Source: Paragyromitra xinjiangensis (taxonomy: Eukaryota > Ascomycota > Pezizomycetes > Pezizales > Discinaceae). From it: a stretch of DNA of 64,000 nt. The notes under the pieces are model-generated. The model saw only the letters and a program-made list of their open reading frames with translations, did not search any database and was not told where the DNA came from. Each line of letters begins with the position of its first letter. The first letter of the stretch is position 1. Shown here one piece after another: positions 1 through 11,253 of this stretch. Made by a program: the position numbers and the translations under genes. The stretch lies in the NCBI GenBank assembly GCA_038503065.1, contig JBCAMK010000009.1, positions 1,798,001 to 1,862,000 on the forward strand, in the 5' to 3' direction.

Positions 1-1
1 C

Positions 2-328
2 GTCATTGATTCGGCGTCCTCCTCACAACCTGAAGTCATCAAGCAAAACTTAACATATGTCAACTCGCGCGACCTCCGCCGAGCCATCGGCGGCGTGGAT
101 CTAGAGATGGACCGGAGGCGGAGGTGGATGATGGCACGACGGCTTGCGAGCATAGACGACGACGAGGGACTTGACGACACGGATAGCGATAGCGATAGCG
201 TGGGTAGTGCATGGATGGATGGTGCAGCGGGTGATTGGGAGGATTTCGAGGAGGGGTATGCGGAGATGGAGGGAGGTAGTGGGGAAGGTGATAGTGATGT
301 GGATCCAGGCTATACCGGGTGGTTGTGA
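2..328 (+). CDS. 3' end of an acidic-tailed protein (partial, N-terminus outside window)
   Basis: The frame is open from the first base of the window and closes with TGA at 326-328, giving about 108 residues. It runs through a basic stretch (DLEMDRRRRW, then MMARRL) into a strongly acidic, Asp/Glu/Gly/Ser-rich tail containing a DTDSDSDS run and many E and D residues, ending GYTGWL. No in-frame stop or clear intron interrupts it, so this is probably the last exon of a gene that starts left of the window. Basic-then-acidic, low-complexity tails are common at the C-termini of fungal nuclear proteins, but I recognise no family and propose no function. The opposite-strand ORFs over the same bases are proline/histidine-rich shadows of this reading frame. 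Confidence 0.6.
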   Translation, partial: VIDSASSSQPEVIKQNLTYVNSRDLRRAIGGVDLEMDRRRRWMMARRLASIDDDEGLDDTDSDSDSVGSAWMDGAAGDWEDFEEGYAEMEGGSGEGDSDVDPGYTGWL

Positions 329-1465
329 CCGAAACCTCAGGGATGGAGGGGGGGGTGAAAATTGGGGCAAAAAACGGTCTCACGCAAGGCATGTGTTGTC
401 GCATGTCTTTAGACATAATATGACAATGGGAGTGGAGTTGTCTTTTTGTATTTTTAAACATAACGGATTTCAATTTTTAGGGACTCGGTGGCTGGGGCAA
501 CTTGCAGCTAAAACTCTTCTCAACTTTTTGTAAATGCTGTGGGGTGAGGGGTATCCCTTGGCTCCTACCTTGTTCGAGTTTTAAGGGATTGTACGTGGTT
601 TTGGGTTATGGTTATTGCATTCATTACTGTTGTCATTTAAGCCTGCGATATGGCTTTCTAATAAGCTTCCTCTACGAGCTACTCACGGTATCTACGTTCG
701 CTCCTGAAGCATCCTAACATACCCCAGATTCACCAGCACACAGCGTCAGCGCAATAAGGACTATACCGCCCCACCGTTAACGAAGCCAGAGAGCTCACCT
801 AAGACAGACTAAGTTATCGATTCTCGCCAACACGGCATATGATTAGCGAGTGATTTTGTATGATTTCAATTCTTTAGTACATACCTCCGGAAGAAAAGTT
901 CGCGTTGGCTAGGTCTTCTTTAGTCAGTGGGGGGGCTTGGGTTGTATTTCTAGTAGGGTGTGTTGTGGGATTGGTAGGCTAGTCTGTTGTCTGGGTTGCG
1001 GGTTGGGTGGAATATGGAAGGGATTTCATCACGGTTGGGTTTAAGGAGGGGGATGGAGAGTAGAGTAGTTTGTGGGTGGAGGATGGAGGATGGAGCATGA
1101 GTAGGCGATAACAAATATGAAGCTGGATAACAATGGGCTGTGCAGGGGAGTCGAAAGTTAAGAGAGTGGGTGTATCCGGATTAAATGTGTGCAGGTTGAT
1201 TGGACTTCTACTTATCTAGCAAAGCATGCAAGTCACGATACAAAACATAATCCGAAGGTCGGAAAGCCCCATGGTGTGCTGGAGCTAGGGATAGGATCGG
1301 CTGGAGATATGCTAGGCTCAGGTTACTCTGTTGATAATTTGAGAAGACCTACCCAAGATAGTGGTCTCCCAAATGTGTCAATTACATTCAACGCTCGGAT
1401 TGTGTAGACCACACCAGCAGAGCAACATAAGCTGTAGTAATATTACACATCCATTTTGTGTAAAC
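329..1465. other. Gene-free interval: downstream flank of the partial gene
   Basis: There is no ORF with protein-like composition. It starts with the 3' flank of the acidic-tailed gene and continues with G/T-rich sequence (about 900-1100, with GGATGGAGGATGGAG-type repeats). I saw no RNA gene or terminator I could defend. Confidence 0.5.
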
Positions 1466-1467
1466 TA

Positions 1468-2183
1468 CAGTGCCAAAAAGGGGGATGCGATTGGTACAGT
1501 ATTTTTGCAGTATTCTAAAAAATGCTGAATTAATTCCGCAGTGCTACGGGATTTATCAGCAAATGCAGCAGCGCTCCAGAATTAATACAGAATTTTCTAA
1601 AAATACGGTAGTAGATCCACCCCATTTTTTAGTACTGTATTTTCAGAGGTTTTAGTAGAACTAGAGTGTCAAAGTTATCTCTAATTGTGTAACGCTGAAG
1701 AAATCGTAAAGAAGATATATCAAGTCCTTATTCCTGCATGTTTCCACTAGAAAAATACAGTACCAAAAAGGGGGGTGTATCTACTCTTGTAGCAATAGGG
1801 TAAAACTGCTGCCTTTTTCGAAAAGTGCGCATTCTGCGGTGGTTCAGAATTAGTGCTTCATGTTTTACATTATGCATCTAAAAAATGTTACATTCCATAG
1901 GCGCTGTATTTTTTTAAACTACAGCAATACAACAGTATTCCTGCTGCAGCTGTTTCTAGGCATAACCTATGTGTGAGTTACAGGTAGCAGTCACGCAGTA
2001 GTGACTGCTAGTACAGTACCAAAAAATGGGGTGGATCTACTACCGTATTTTTAGAAAATGCTGTATTAATTCTGGGGCGCTGCTGCATTTGCTGATAAAT
2101 CCCGTAGCACTGCGGAATTAATACAGCATTTCTTAGAATGCTGTAAAAATGCTGTACCAATCGCATCCCCCTTTTTGGCACTG
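1468..2183. mobile_element. 716-bp long-inverted-repeat element, Tc1/mariner-like ends, TA target duplication
   Basis: The ends are CAGTGCCAAAAAGGGGGATG on the left and its exact inverse on the right, flanked by TA at 1466-1467 and 2184-2185. The inverted arms are about 174 bp (1466-1640 and 2012-2185) and by eye more than 90% identical. Each arm also finishes internally with an inverted copy of the same terminal motif (TACAGTACCAAAAA-type at 2012, TTTTTTAGTACTGTA at 1625-1639), so each arm looks like a complete small element in its own right. The non-coding middle (1641-2011) contains a further CAGTACCAAAAA end at 1758. No transposase ORF is present, so mobility would depend on one elsewhere. 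A TA duplication and CAG terminus suit the Tc1/mariner/pogo superfamily. Confidence 0.75.
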
Positions 2184-2782
2184 TAGTACTAGTAGGTGTA
2201 TGTAGGAACCACTATCACTATAACCACCACCACCATGATCATCACCATCACCATCACCAGCCTCAAAACTGCATGCAGTAAGATAATACATGTGTATCTA
2301 GATAAAATAGACGGGGCCAGCAGAAAATTTTTATTTTAGAAAAGTATTCCCTATTTATCATTAGCCTGGAGATGGAAACCCTTCCACTGAAAAGTCATTG
2401 ATGAATCTATAAGGTATTAATTGGTGGTTGCAAATGACTTCATGCAAATATTCAGAGTTGTACACAAAAGCAAGGGGTAAAACGAAATAATGCATGTATT
2501 GGCCAATATAGTGTATAGATTTCTGGTGTACTAATAAAACTTCAGATTTTTATAAATAGAATAAGAATGCTACAATAATGCTATAGTTTAGAAAATGCGC
2601 AGTCCCAGCCAAATGCCCCATTTTGAAAATATCATTATACTACTGTATTCTAGAAAATTCAGATTTATTTAAATAATTACTCCAAGAAATTCCATATCTT
2701 GATAATTTCTACACTGCTACAGTATTTGGGAACGTGCAGTTATCTAACTGGAGCACTAGATTCACCCCCATTTTTGGCACTG
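1758..2782. repeat. Possible overlapping element bounded by CAGTRCCAAAAA ends
   Basis: A left-type end (CAGTACCAAAAAGGGGGGTG at 1758) faces a right-type end (CACCCCCATTTTTGGCACTG finishing at 2782), both next to TA. The match is only about 30 bp: TACAGTRCCAAAAANGGGGG, then a loosely shared GTATCTA. It overlaps the 716-bp element, so it may be an independent insertion, the remains of an older nested copy, or scattered ends of the same family. Confidence 0.35.
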
Positions 2783-3884
2783 TAGTCACCAGACATTATT
2801 AGCTCCTTTATAATATATTCCTTTGATTTGCTGATTAAAGTAACGGCTTAGCTCTCGCTGAAATTTACAGTCCATATTCGTTTACCCCTCTTCTTTATGC
2901 AACCAATACACTAGATGCAGTGCGGACATTATCTCGCACATATCGGTTTAGTGTATTTTATCTATGCTGTGTAGATATCATACACCGCAAAAACTCGAAA
3001 ACCTCTAGTAGCACTTTTCGAAGGCTTTTAACCCTGCCACTAACCTGTGAAAGAATTTGTCGAAGATTAAGTAGCGTTTGTGGAGCTCGAGGTTGTTTAA
3101 GCCAATTTCTACCTTTTCAGATCACCTCCAAGCTAGTCTGGGCTAGATCAAAGATACTGCGCTGCCAAATTTTTCGAGTTTTCTAAAGTATTGTATAAGT
3201 ATCCTCCCACGTCCCATGAAGAAGACTATTCGGCTGTGTCTACCACAGACCCCCCCTCTCTCACCTTGTGTAAAATCTTTGCATTGTCCCGATACCACCT
3301 TGGAGGGCTCTATTGAATACAGCTAGCATCAATACCACCCTATTATACTTTACAGAGGTTTCCGAAGCATTGGATTCATGACACCTCAAACACTCTAAGC
3401 TTTATACACCCAGAACTTTCTTACACGTGCACAACCACCTTGCTAGGCAATCGTATCGCGCCTAGGGAAACTACAACAAACCTAAATTTTGTTCACCGAG
3501 ATGTTAAAGTAGGCCGATTTATCACGTGACCAGAAATTTTATTTGTCATCGATTAACCAGTCCTTATAATGAAGATCGAGATCGCCAGCCAATAGAAATT
3601 AGGAAATACTTTAGGAATGGTTTTATATTATATAATTATACAGTCTTCTTCGTCGAAAGTGTTCTCCGAGAACCACAGCATCTCTGGCTGATAGATACTC
3701 ATGGCTTAATAAAACTCATGACGGTGCAATAAGTTAAGAAAGTGATGATGATGGCCGCATAGTAGCCCCCTAAAACAGTAATCGAGATCAAGCCTTCTAG
3801 CGCTATGCCCAGCATAAGGCACTAGATACGTCAGTTTAGGTCTCCCGCAAGCTTTAAGACGCTACCGTGATCATGAGTAGAGTA
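2186..3884. other. Gene-free AT-rich interval
   Basis: Only short ORFs without recognisable composition occur. It includes a (CCA/TCA)n microsatellite-like run around 2222-2260 and one CACGTGA palindrome near 3525-3532. I see no gene. Confidence 0.5.
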
Positions 3885-4037
3885 CTGGCGAGATACGACC
3901 CGAGCCAGGGCAGATCTTAAGATACGCTGACATAACATAGAATGCGCAGAAATTTTTTGGGTGGCATTCATCACTCGGGCGTACCCTACAAACCACCCTC
4001 ACTAGATTAGCTATAGCGCCAGGTTGTATCTCGCCAG
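3885..4037. mobile_element. 153-bp miniature inverted-repeat element with TA flanks
   Basis: Terminal inverted repeats CTGGCGAGATACGACC (left) and GGTTGTATCTCGCCAG (right) match at 15 of 16 positions, and TA lies immediately outside both ends (3883-3884, 4038-4039). The interior is non-coding. Size and TA duplication suggest a MITE mobilised by a Tc1/mariner-type transposase. Confidence 0.6.
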
Positions 4038-7000
4038 TACATACGGTATTCCCTCCGAGAAGCGCTAGTGAGAACCAAGTCTTCGGTATCACACCTGAAC
4101 CCCGAATTTCGCAAGCTACTTAATGACTTGCAACTGTGGTAAATCATTTACGCGTTCAGGTCATTAGTAATTAGTATCCGCAGCTAGTTTCAAGTGGCCA
4201 CGTGGAAGCATATTCCTTCATGAAATGAAAAATATTACTATCACAACAAGCTAGGCTGAATTTATCATAAGTAAAACCCCCGACGAGCACTTTCCGGTCA
4301 CTGGTCGGACGTACTCAATGAACTAACCAACCAACCAACCAATTTCACAATCACGACTGCTCACTCGACCTGCCCACCCACCAAATCAAGCGCAAGGAAA
4401 AGGAGGTAACACGCCCCCAACTCCGACTAACCAGTCCCCGGACGAGTCCCCAGTCGCTAAACCCCGTATCACATAAGATTTAAATACCCCTGTGGATTTC
4501 CTTTAGGGGTTGACCATGGAAAGGCCAATAAAGACGAAAATGATCACCCACCCCGGCCCAATGCAATAACAGAGATTATATTCCTATATTAATTAGCTTA
4601 CGTCTCTAGTAGGAATGAGCTGATGCTCTTCAAGTGTGGTTGGCTGGAATTAAGTGTGGCGACCAAATGCCGTATGTTCCAATAACAAAAAGTGCCCTGT
4701 GGGGCGCGATGCGAGCCCTGAATGGCTTATAGTATGCTACATTGCAGGAATAAACTACAGAGTGTGATTGGCAATACGTGTTGTAAATTACTGTTACAGA
4801 GATAATTGAGGCTAGGGTAAAGTATCGCTAGTGGCCTCTCGGTTTACCTAATTCAGAAAAAAAGACTCGGGGAAATATTCCAGGAAGAGCTGCTGACAAT
4901 TGGTGTTTCAATCTCAGTAGCACAGGGAGTATTGACGCCTTCCCTCCCAATCAATACCAATCTATCTCACCCTGCATGATAGAGTCGTCCATGAAGGAAA
5001 TGCAGACCCGTCACGACCAAGGTCCTACTGGCTGGCAATCCCAACCCACAGCATTCCACTTAATCCAAAACCTGGGGTACATATGCGGGGTACCGAGGAA
5101 GGAAAAAACAGGGGTATAAACATATCGCAGTTGAACACAAGTATGTTATATACTACCCTTAACCGGCATCCAAATACCCGGAAACGCAAAAACCAGGCAT
5201 TAACTTGTGGGGGATTTTCGAAGATACACTCGGGGCAGGTAAAAAATACCAGATAATGCAGGTTTTGAGCAGGGGTGGTCAATATCAGATGTGGCAGCCC
5301 TCCAGTGAGTAACTTATATCTTCAATTGGCCAGAATACAAGTTGCATCCGACGGTACTTAGTACCTACCTCAAGTACGTACGTCTCAAAACTCACAAGGG
5401 TCTAAAATGACTCTTAGTTACTTCTTGCCTCATTACTGATCTGCATATACCGCTGCCTATACCGCTGCACGGAATTTTGGAATAACAAAGCCGTGTGGAC
5501 GCAGTGGTGTGATCAATGCGGTCACCCTGTAGCCTCGGTATATTTTAATCCCTACATTGAGCTAATTACTCACTTTGGGCATCGGTCTTCTCCGCCCATG
5601 TGATTACCCTTTTGTGGTTGGGTATAATCATGAAAGTGAGAAATGCAGAGAGTTTTTCACAAAAACCTACTCGAGATCAGGAATTACCGTTACTCGAATC
5701 CAGCTCCCACACTCCAGTGGATAGCACCTGCAGTAGGCTTCATTCCTGTCACTTAAGCTCTTTGGCCCAATTTGTTGCTTCCTCCCCAACGAGGGTTCAA
5801 GATCGCTGCAGTAGAAGTTTATTCCGGATATAGCGGGATTTGACTCGTAAATCCCCATTTCACAAGTCAATTCAATAAACCAGTTAACCTCTTCCATTCG
5901 CACCAGCAGCTAATACCGCAGTTCATCTCAGGTACCGTAGCAAGGCGCCGTTAGACGTAATGTGCCAGATCGAGTGATCGCACGTGCATCGGCATCCGCT
6001 AAGCTCAATCATATCCGGCAGTTACCCGACTACCACCCGTCCCCGTGTGTATATATCGGTAATCAAGCTCCAATACCGACTCGCTTCCATATTTTTCCCC
6101 TTCAGATCAACCAACACTTGGCCCATTGTATGACATAACACGGGGATTTCACCAAGGGCTGTCGGTTCCCAAGGCCCTCTCTCCCCGGTTTTCGTGAACC
6201 AGCATACAGATCAGACATGTTTCTAGGTTAAGATTGCCTTAATTTTCTCGGGATGATGTATTTTGCGTCACACAACCCCAATGGGTAAATTTGCTGATGG
6301 GTCTTAGTTTCAGCCCCCCCTCCAAGATACCATTCCTATTGGACGCTACAAACAGTAAGGGGTAGAGAGACGAACAAGGTCTTGTTCTGTCAGCCGGCCC
6401 ACAACTCCCATGAAGCATAGTCCCATAGATACGAGTCTCGGGATTAGATCTGATCAGATCTGCAAGCAAAAGCACAAGTACTTTCCCGCTCCCGCGGGGG
6501 ATAAATATGGAGGAAGGTACCCTGATTAAGCTACTACATAGAATAGATTTCGTTGATATACCCAGGGGCGCTATAATTGAGAAAGATCACATCGAGAACA
6601 CAAGGCGTTTTATGAAAGACGCAAGGGTAATTTGTTCCGGTGAGAAGAATTTGGACATATGGACGTAACCTGAGGCGGATACGGTAATCATTCATCCGAG
6701 CTAACTAGGTTTAAATCCAGCCTTGAAATGCATGTACATACACAACTGCACCCCACTGCATACCTCCCCCCCCATGATACCTTCATGCAACAATTACAAT
6801 ACATATGCTGCAACCCTCGTAAATAATACCCAGAAGCCAATAGAGGGATATAAAAAAACAAAAGAACCCCCAGATAATAACGAACCCAACTTTTCCAACC
6901 CGCCCTGACACGATTCTTCAGGGGGGATACACTGATTATTAGCATAAAAACGGTAGAACAAGATGGAGTTGTACACGCAAGGAGAAAAAGAAAAACAGTC

Positions 7001-9441
7001 GATCGATCTGCACGAAAAATAACGTGGTTATCGTGGGCTCTAGGGCTCTAGGGCTCTTACCCGGCGATTAAGTACTAGAAATAGACCATGAAAGGTGAAA
7101 AGACATCCAACAAGATTGGCCCTATAATACAACCCTGATCGTGGTCACTGTGCACGATTTTCAGCCCTATCTCCTTCCTCAAATCCGAACTGAGCATCCT
7201 GGGGCGAGTGAGGAGCAGTGATACGTAACTTGCATCGCGTTCAGCATGTACCCACCCACCAAAAACATGACACAAATCCTTCATAAGTTCTCAGACACCT
7301 GTTCATCCGGTCGATAATGGGATCCCCCCGACAAATATCACTACGAAAAGGCTATTTTACCCATTTAGACGATCTCCAAACGAACAACAGGGCAACATTT
7401 CCCTAGCTCGGCATAGGGAAGGGTATGAAGACTGGACGACGGGGTAGGAAATCACCATACAGATCGCGAGAAACAGCTGTTTAGGCGACAAAAAAAAGAC
7501 CTCCCCTCCCACCCATGCGACAACGCCTCTGCCGATAATCCTCCTCCCCCCCCTCCCGTTTCACAGATATCACGGTTCGCCCAGGTATCTCCTACCCCAG
7601 CTCACCAAGGATCCTAAAGATCTCAAACCGAACTATTCCGCTACTAACCCCCGTCCTTAAGCCCGGTCCACCTCGGCAGAGCAAAAAAGTAGCGAGGATA
7701 GAAAAAAAAGCTTCTTTCGATGCGGGCCGGGTTGACCTGCCGACCTTCTACCCTCCCTCCCTTCCCCCCCTGGAACGGGATGAGCGGGCATTCCCATAAA
7801 CCTGCCCCATATATCCAGAACCAGAGAGTCGAAGCATAGACAATCACACGGAGCAGTGATGATAAAGCTAGGGACCTAATTGTGCCGGTTTTCCCGCTAA
7901 GGTACATATACATACTGGATGATATTACTCGGACGCTATGCCACGATACATGCGGTAGTCCAGTAGTATGTTTAATTGCACAAATAGGTATTGATATACA
8001 TAAGTACCCACATCCATCATACCTTCCTTCCTTTCCGTCCTCCACAATTTAACGCCGACATCAACTCTCTAACGCCGCTCATAACCCTACCGCGCATATC
8101 CACATGAATCCTGTTCCGTCCACGGTATTGTTGCCGTGCGCCTCGGATCAGTCACACACGCCGCACCGAATAAGGGAGAAGCAAGCGCGGTGGGAAGAGA
8201 AAACGGTTAAGGTAGAAAAGAAAGAAAAAAAAAAACCAAGACACCAAGAAGAGAGGTTCCCACATAGAGTTATGCATACATAGTTTTTTTTTTGTGCGCA
8301 GTGCATAGTGCGAAGAAAACCCCCCCCGGATGGCGCTACTACAAATCGTAATCGCCGTGGTAAAATAACCTGCATTTCTCTTCCCTCTCTAAAATCTCTA
8401 CGGGGTAGTGTGGAGCATGGTGATCATCCAGTAGATGAACCCAAAAGCTTGTTCAATGTGGGTATTTTTACTACCATGCGTTTCGATGGAGCGTATTAGT
8501 GAAACACCGGCGACAGAGCGCTATGCACACGCATCCCTCATGCCCGGTGCCCACCCCTCATCTTTCCCCGCAACACGCACGAGCCTTCTATAGCGACGGG
8601 AAAACTGAGATCAATCATAGCCAAGTTCCACTCGGGTAGGTGCTGTAGATGTCTCCCATACACCTATAGATGTGCGAATTCTGGTTGAGGTTATGTAACA
8701 GTTACAAACGGAAACGTCCAAAATAAGAATGTGAACGTAAGATCAGAAATTGAAGGCATTGCCATGTGGAATATTCCGCACCGTAAGTCCAAATGCTGCT
8801 GCAGTGTATCAGCTGCACGCAAGCACAAATTTTCGTCACGGAGGGAAAAGGGGTGGAACACCAAGAAAACCTACGATACTGCTTGGCAACCACCAGAAAA
8901 TACTGGCATAGAAGTATACAATCAATAACTTTCGGGTATCAAACACATAAAACCAATGAACAAGAAATTTCAAACACAAGTTCGTACCATCATATACAAT
9001 CACCATCCAACGATGATATGCCATAACTACAGTTTTGTTTTGATATTCAACATCTTGTCCAAATTTGTTTGTTTTCCCATGAACCCCATTTTTGCCTCGT
9101 AAATAAGTTTGAATGATATAACACCACCTCCATCGGCCGCATCCCCAAATGGGGAATATGTAGTGAGAAAATACCAACATATACAAAAAACATTAAGAGA
9201 AAGAGAACCAAAACCACGATGATGCACTGGAGAATATGAAAAAAAAGAAAACCAAAACACCAAGAAGAAAAGGATATGAATCGAACGCTAATAGAAAAAA
9301 CATCGGACCAAAAAAGAGGATTCACCCAACCCTTAGAAAAAAGAGGAATATGCTGTGAAAAGAACTGAAATGGAAAAAAAAACCCTTCCCATGCCGATGA
9401 GCCATATTTCACACCGTGCTAAAAATCCCTAGGACGCCAAA
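4038..9441. other. Gene-free interval downstream of the Zn2Cys6 regulator
   Basis: No frame has convincing coding character. Visible features are a (CCAA)n run at about 4322-4342, a triple GGGCTCTA repeat near 7034-7058, C-rich tracts (7500-7560), poly-A/T runs (8220-8300) and an A-rich zone at 9180-9400 just past the stop codon of the regulator. Hydrophobic minus-strand ORFs at 9027-9412 come from that A-rich plus strand and are not gene-like. Confidence 0.45.
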
Positions 9442-11253
9442 TCATGTAACTAGAAAGTCGTATCCCATATCCTGGATTATCTTCTCCCAATCCCAACTCA
9501 TTTCTTCCTCTCCCCTATCCATAAGCCCCCAAACCTTCTTCACAACCTCGTGCGCAGTGACGATATTTCCCAATCCCGAATATTCGTGTAGGCCTACGAA
9601 CCGCCGTGAGATCTCGGGTCGTTGATCTTTGTTAAACGCGGCACAGCCGAGAATGAAAAGTGGCATTAACAATATGCTTTGCGTTCCAGAATTTTCGGGA
9701 AGGCGTCTAAGATACTCGAGGCCCTCCTCGACGGCGAGATCGATCTTGGGGCTTGCTGTGGAAGGCATGATCGTTCGATACAAGTATACCCATGTGGACT
9801 GACGGTAAAGCTGTGCTGCGATGAAGCGGTGAGAATCGGGCACCTGAGCCGGGACCCAGTCCCGAATCTCAGAGTCAATGGCAACCGCCTGAGAGAGCAC
9901 TTCGTAATCAACGGGTGGATGATCGCCTCTGGTCTTCCTTCCCCTGATGTGATCTCGTAGCAAAGTGATCTTCGAGAGATACCCAAATAAGCCATCGAGG
10001 ACACCTAGAAGAGCACCGGCTTCCGGTTGAATGATGAAAGCTGGAAGTGTGTAGTTCTCCATAAGTAAAAGCGGTCGTCGATCAAGAGTCGTCACTGAAT
10101 TTATCACGTCGTGGTACATGAAAAACTCGTACAGGAAGTTGCTGAACGAGCTGCTATTGTCCTTGTTATTTCCAGAATTCGCAAAAGCTAACATATGCCT
10201 TGCGGCGTCAAGGTGCGGTCTATATTCTCCTTCAGTCTCTCCCTTGCATATGGAGTTCAAACAGAGTATAAGTGTCGTGGCGATCGTAGGGTCTCCAGCA
10301 ATTAAAATCTGACCAGTAACAGCTGGATCGTTACGAAGATATTGCATGGCCTTTCCAAAGTGATGGTGCTGGGCAACACTGTAAGACGGGTCGGTATTGG
10401 ACAGGTGAGATCCAGACAGGCACAGAAGCGAATGCATTAAGCCACGATTCTTGAGTGCTAGCGGGAGAAGCATCTCCTGAAACGGATTGGTGCTATCATT
10501 GAATAACGTAAGTATGCGACTGACATTTCGGACGAAATGATCCAACAGAGCCCGGTCTATTCGTGTTTCTACGCCGTCAATTAAACACGGGAGTTCCGAA
10601 ATCCGAGCGAGTGCGTGTGGATTGATTCTGCCTGCGAACGGGGTTAGTAGGTCGATGTTTGGTAAGAAAGCCCGGTGTGCGGATTCACCCTCTGCTTTCT
10701 GACGACCGCTCTGCCAGAGAGTCTTCTCCGGATATCCTTCGCACACAACAGCGTTCTTGATGCAGTTGTTACCTATAGAGATGTTAGGATAAATATCACC
10801 AACGTGGAGCCTGTGAAGTGGAAGTCAAGGTGATCAAGCGATGGCAAACGAACATTCTGGTTTCGTCTCGTCACATTTCTTCTTCCTTCTTCTGCAAGTT
10901 ATACAGCCTGTTTTCGACCTTCCCTTGGTGACTTTCTGTTGGGCCCCTATTGGTGGGAGGGGATTCTTCCGTGGCCGGCCTCTCCCTCGCTTCGAAGGTT
11001 CCCCAGACCCTGTGGGTGAAGGTAGGGGCGGCACATTCCTCAGTTCGTCGTCGTTATCAAACTCCTCAATTTTCGTAGCAACTTCGTCCGTCATATGGAC
11101 GTCAGACATCTGACTACTGTGCGGTGGCGGCGAATTCGTTGAAGACGAGGCTGACGGGGAGCTAGAAACTGGGCCAGTAGCCCCAGAGGACATTGAACTT
11201 ATGGATAGACGAGCTAAATCTCGAGAATTAATCGGGTAGCCGCTAATTGCCAT
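9442..11253 (-). CDS. Zn2Cys6 transcription factor with AT-hook (two exons)
   Basis: A fungal-specific nuclear DNA-binding regulator of about 576 residues. Exon 1 is 11253-10854 and exon 2 is 10772-9442. The intron (10853-10773, 81 bp) opens GTTCGT, has branch point CTAAC and closes TATAG. Splicing rebuilds a TGT codon and completes the cluster C117-x2-C120-x6-C127-x6-C134-x2-C137-x6-C144, the exact C6 spacing. Preceding it are a Ser/Pro-rich acidic N-terminus and an AT-hook (RGRGRPRK, about 89-96). The C-terminal 400 residues are helical with a closing WDWEKIIQDMGYDFLVT motif, like Fungal_trans_2-type regulators. I chose ATG 11253 over an upstream non-ATG frame extension. Its targets are not evident. 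No neighbour lies closer than 20 kb, so context gives no clue. Confidence 0.88.

Noticed and set aside
7644..8045. 133-codon minus-strand ORF
   Set aside because: Poly-F/poly-G patches from homopolymers, no domain, no partner exon.
9027..9412. Overlapping hydrophobic minus-strand ORFs resembling membrane proteins
   Set aside because: The Phe/Leu richness is a by-product of an A-rich plus strand in the 3' flank of the regulator; several frames look alike.
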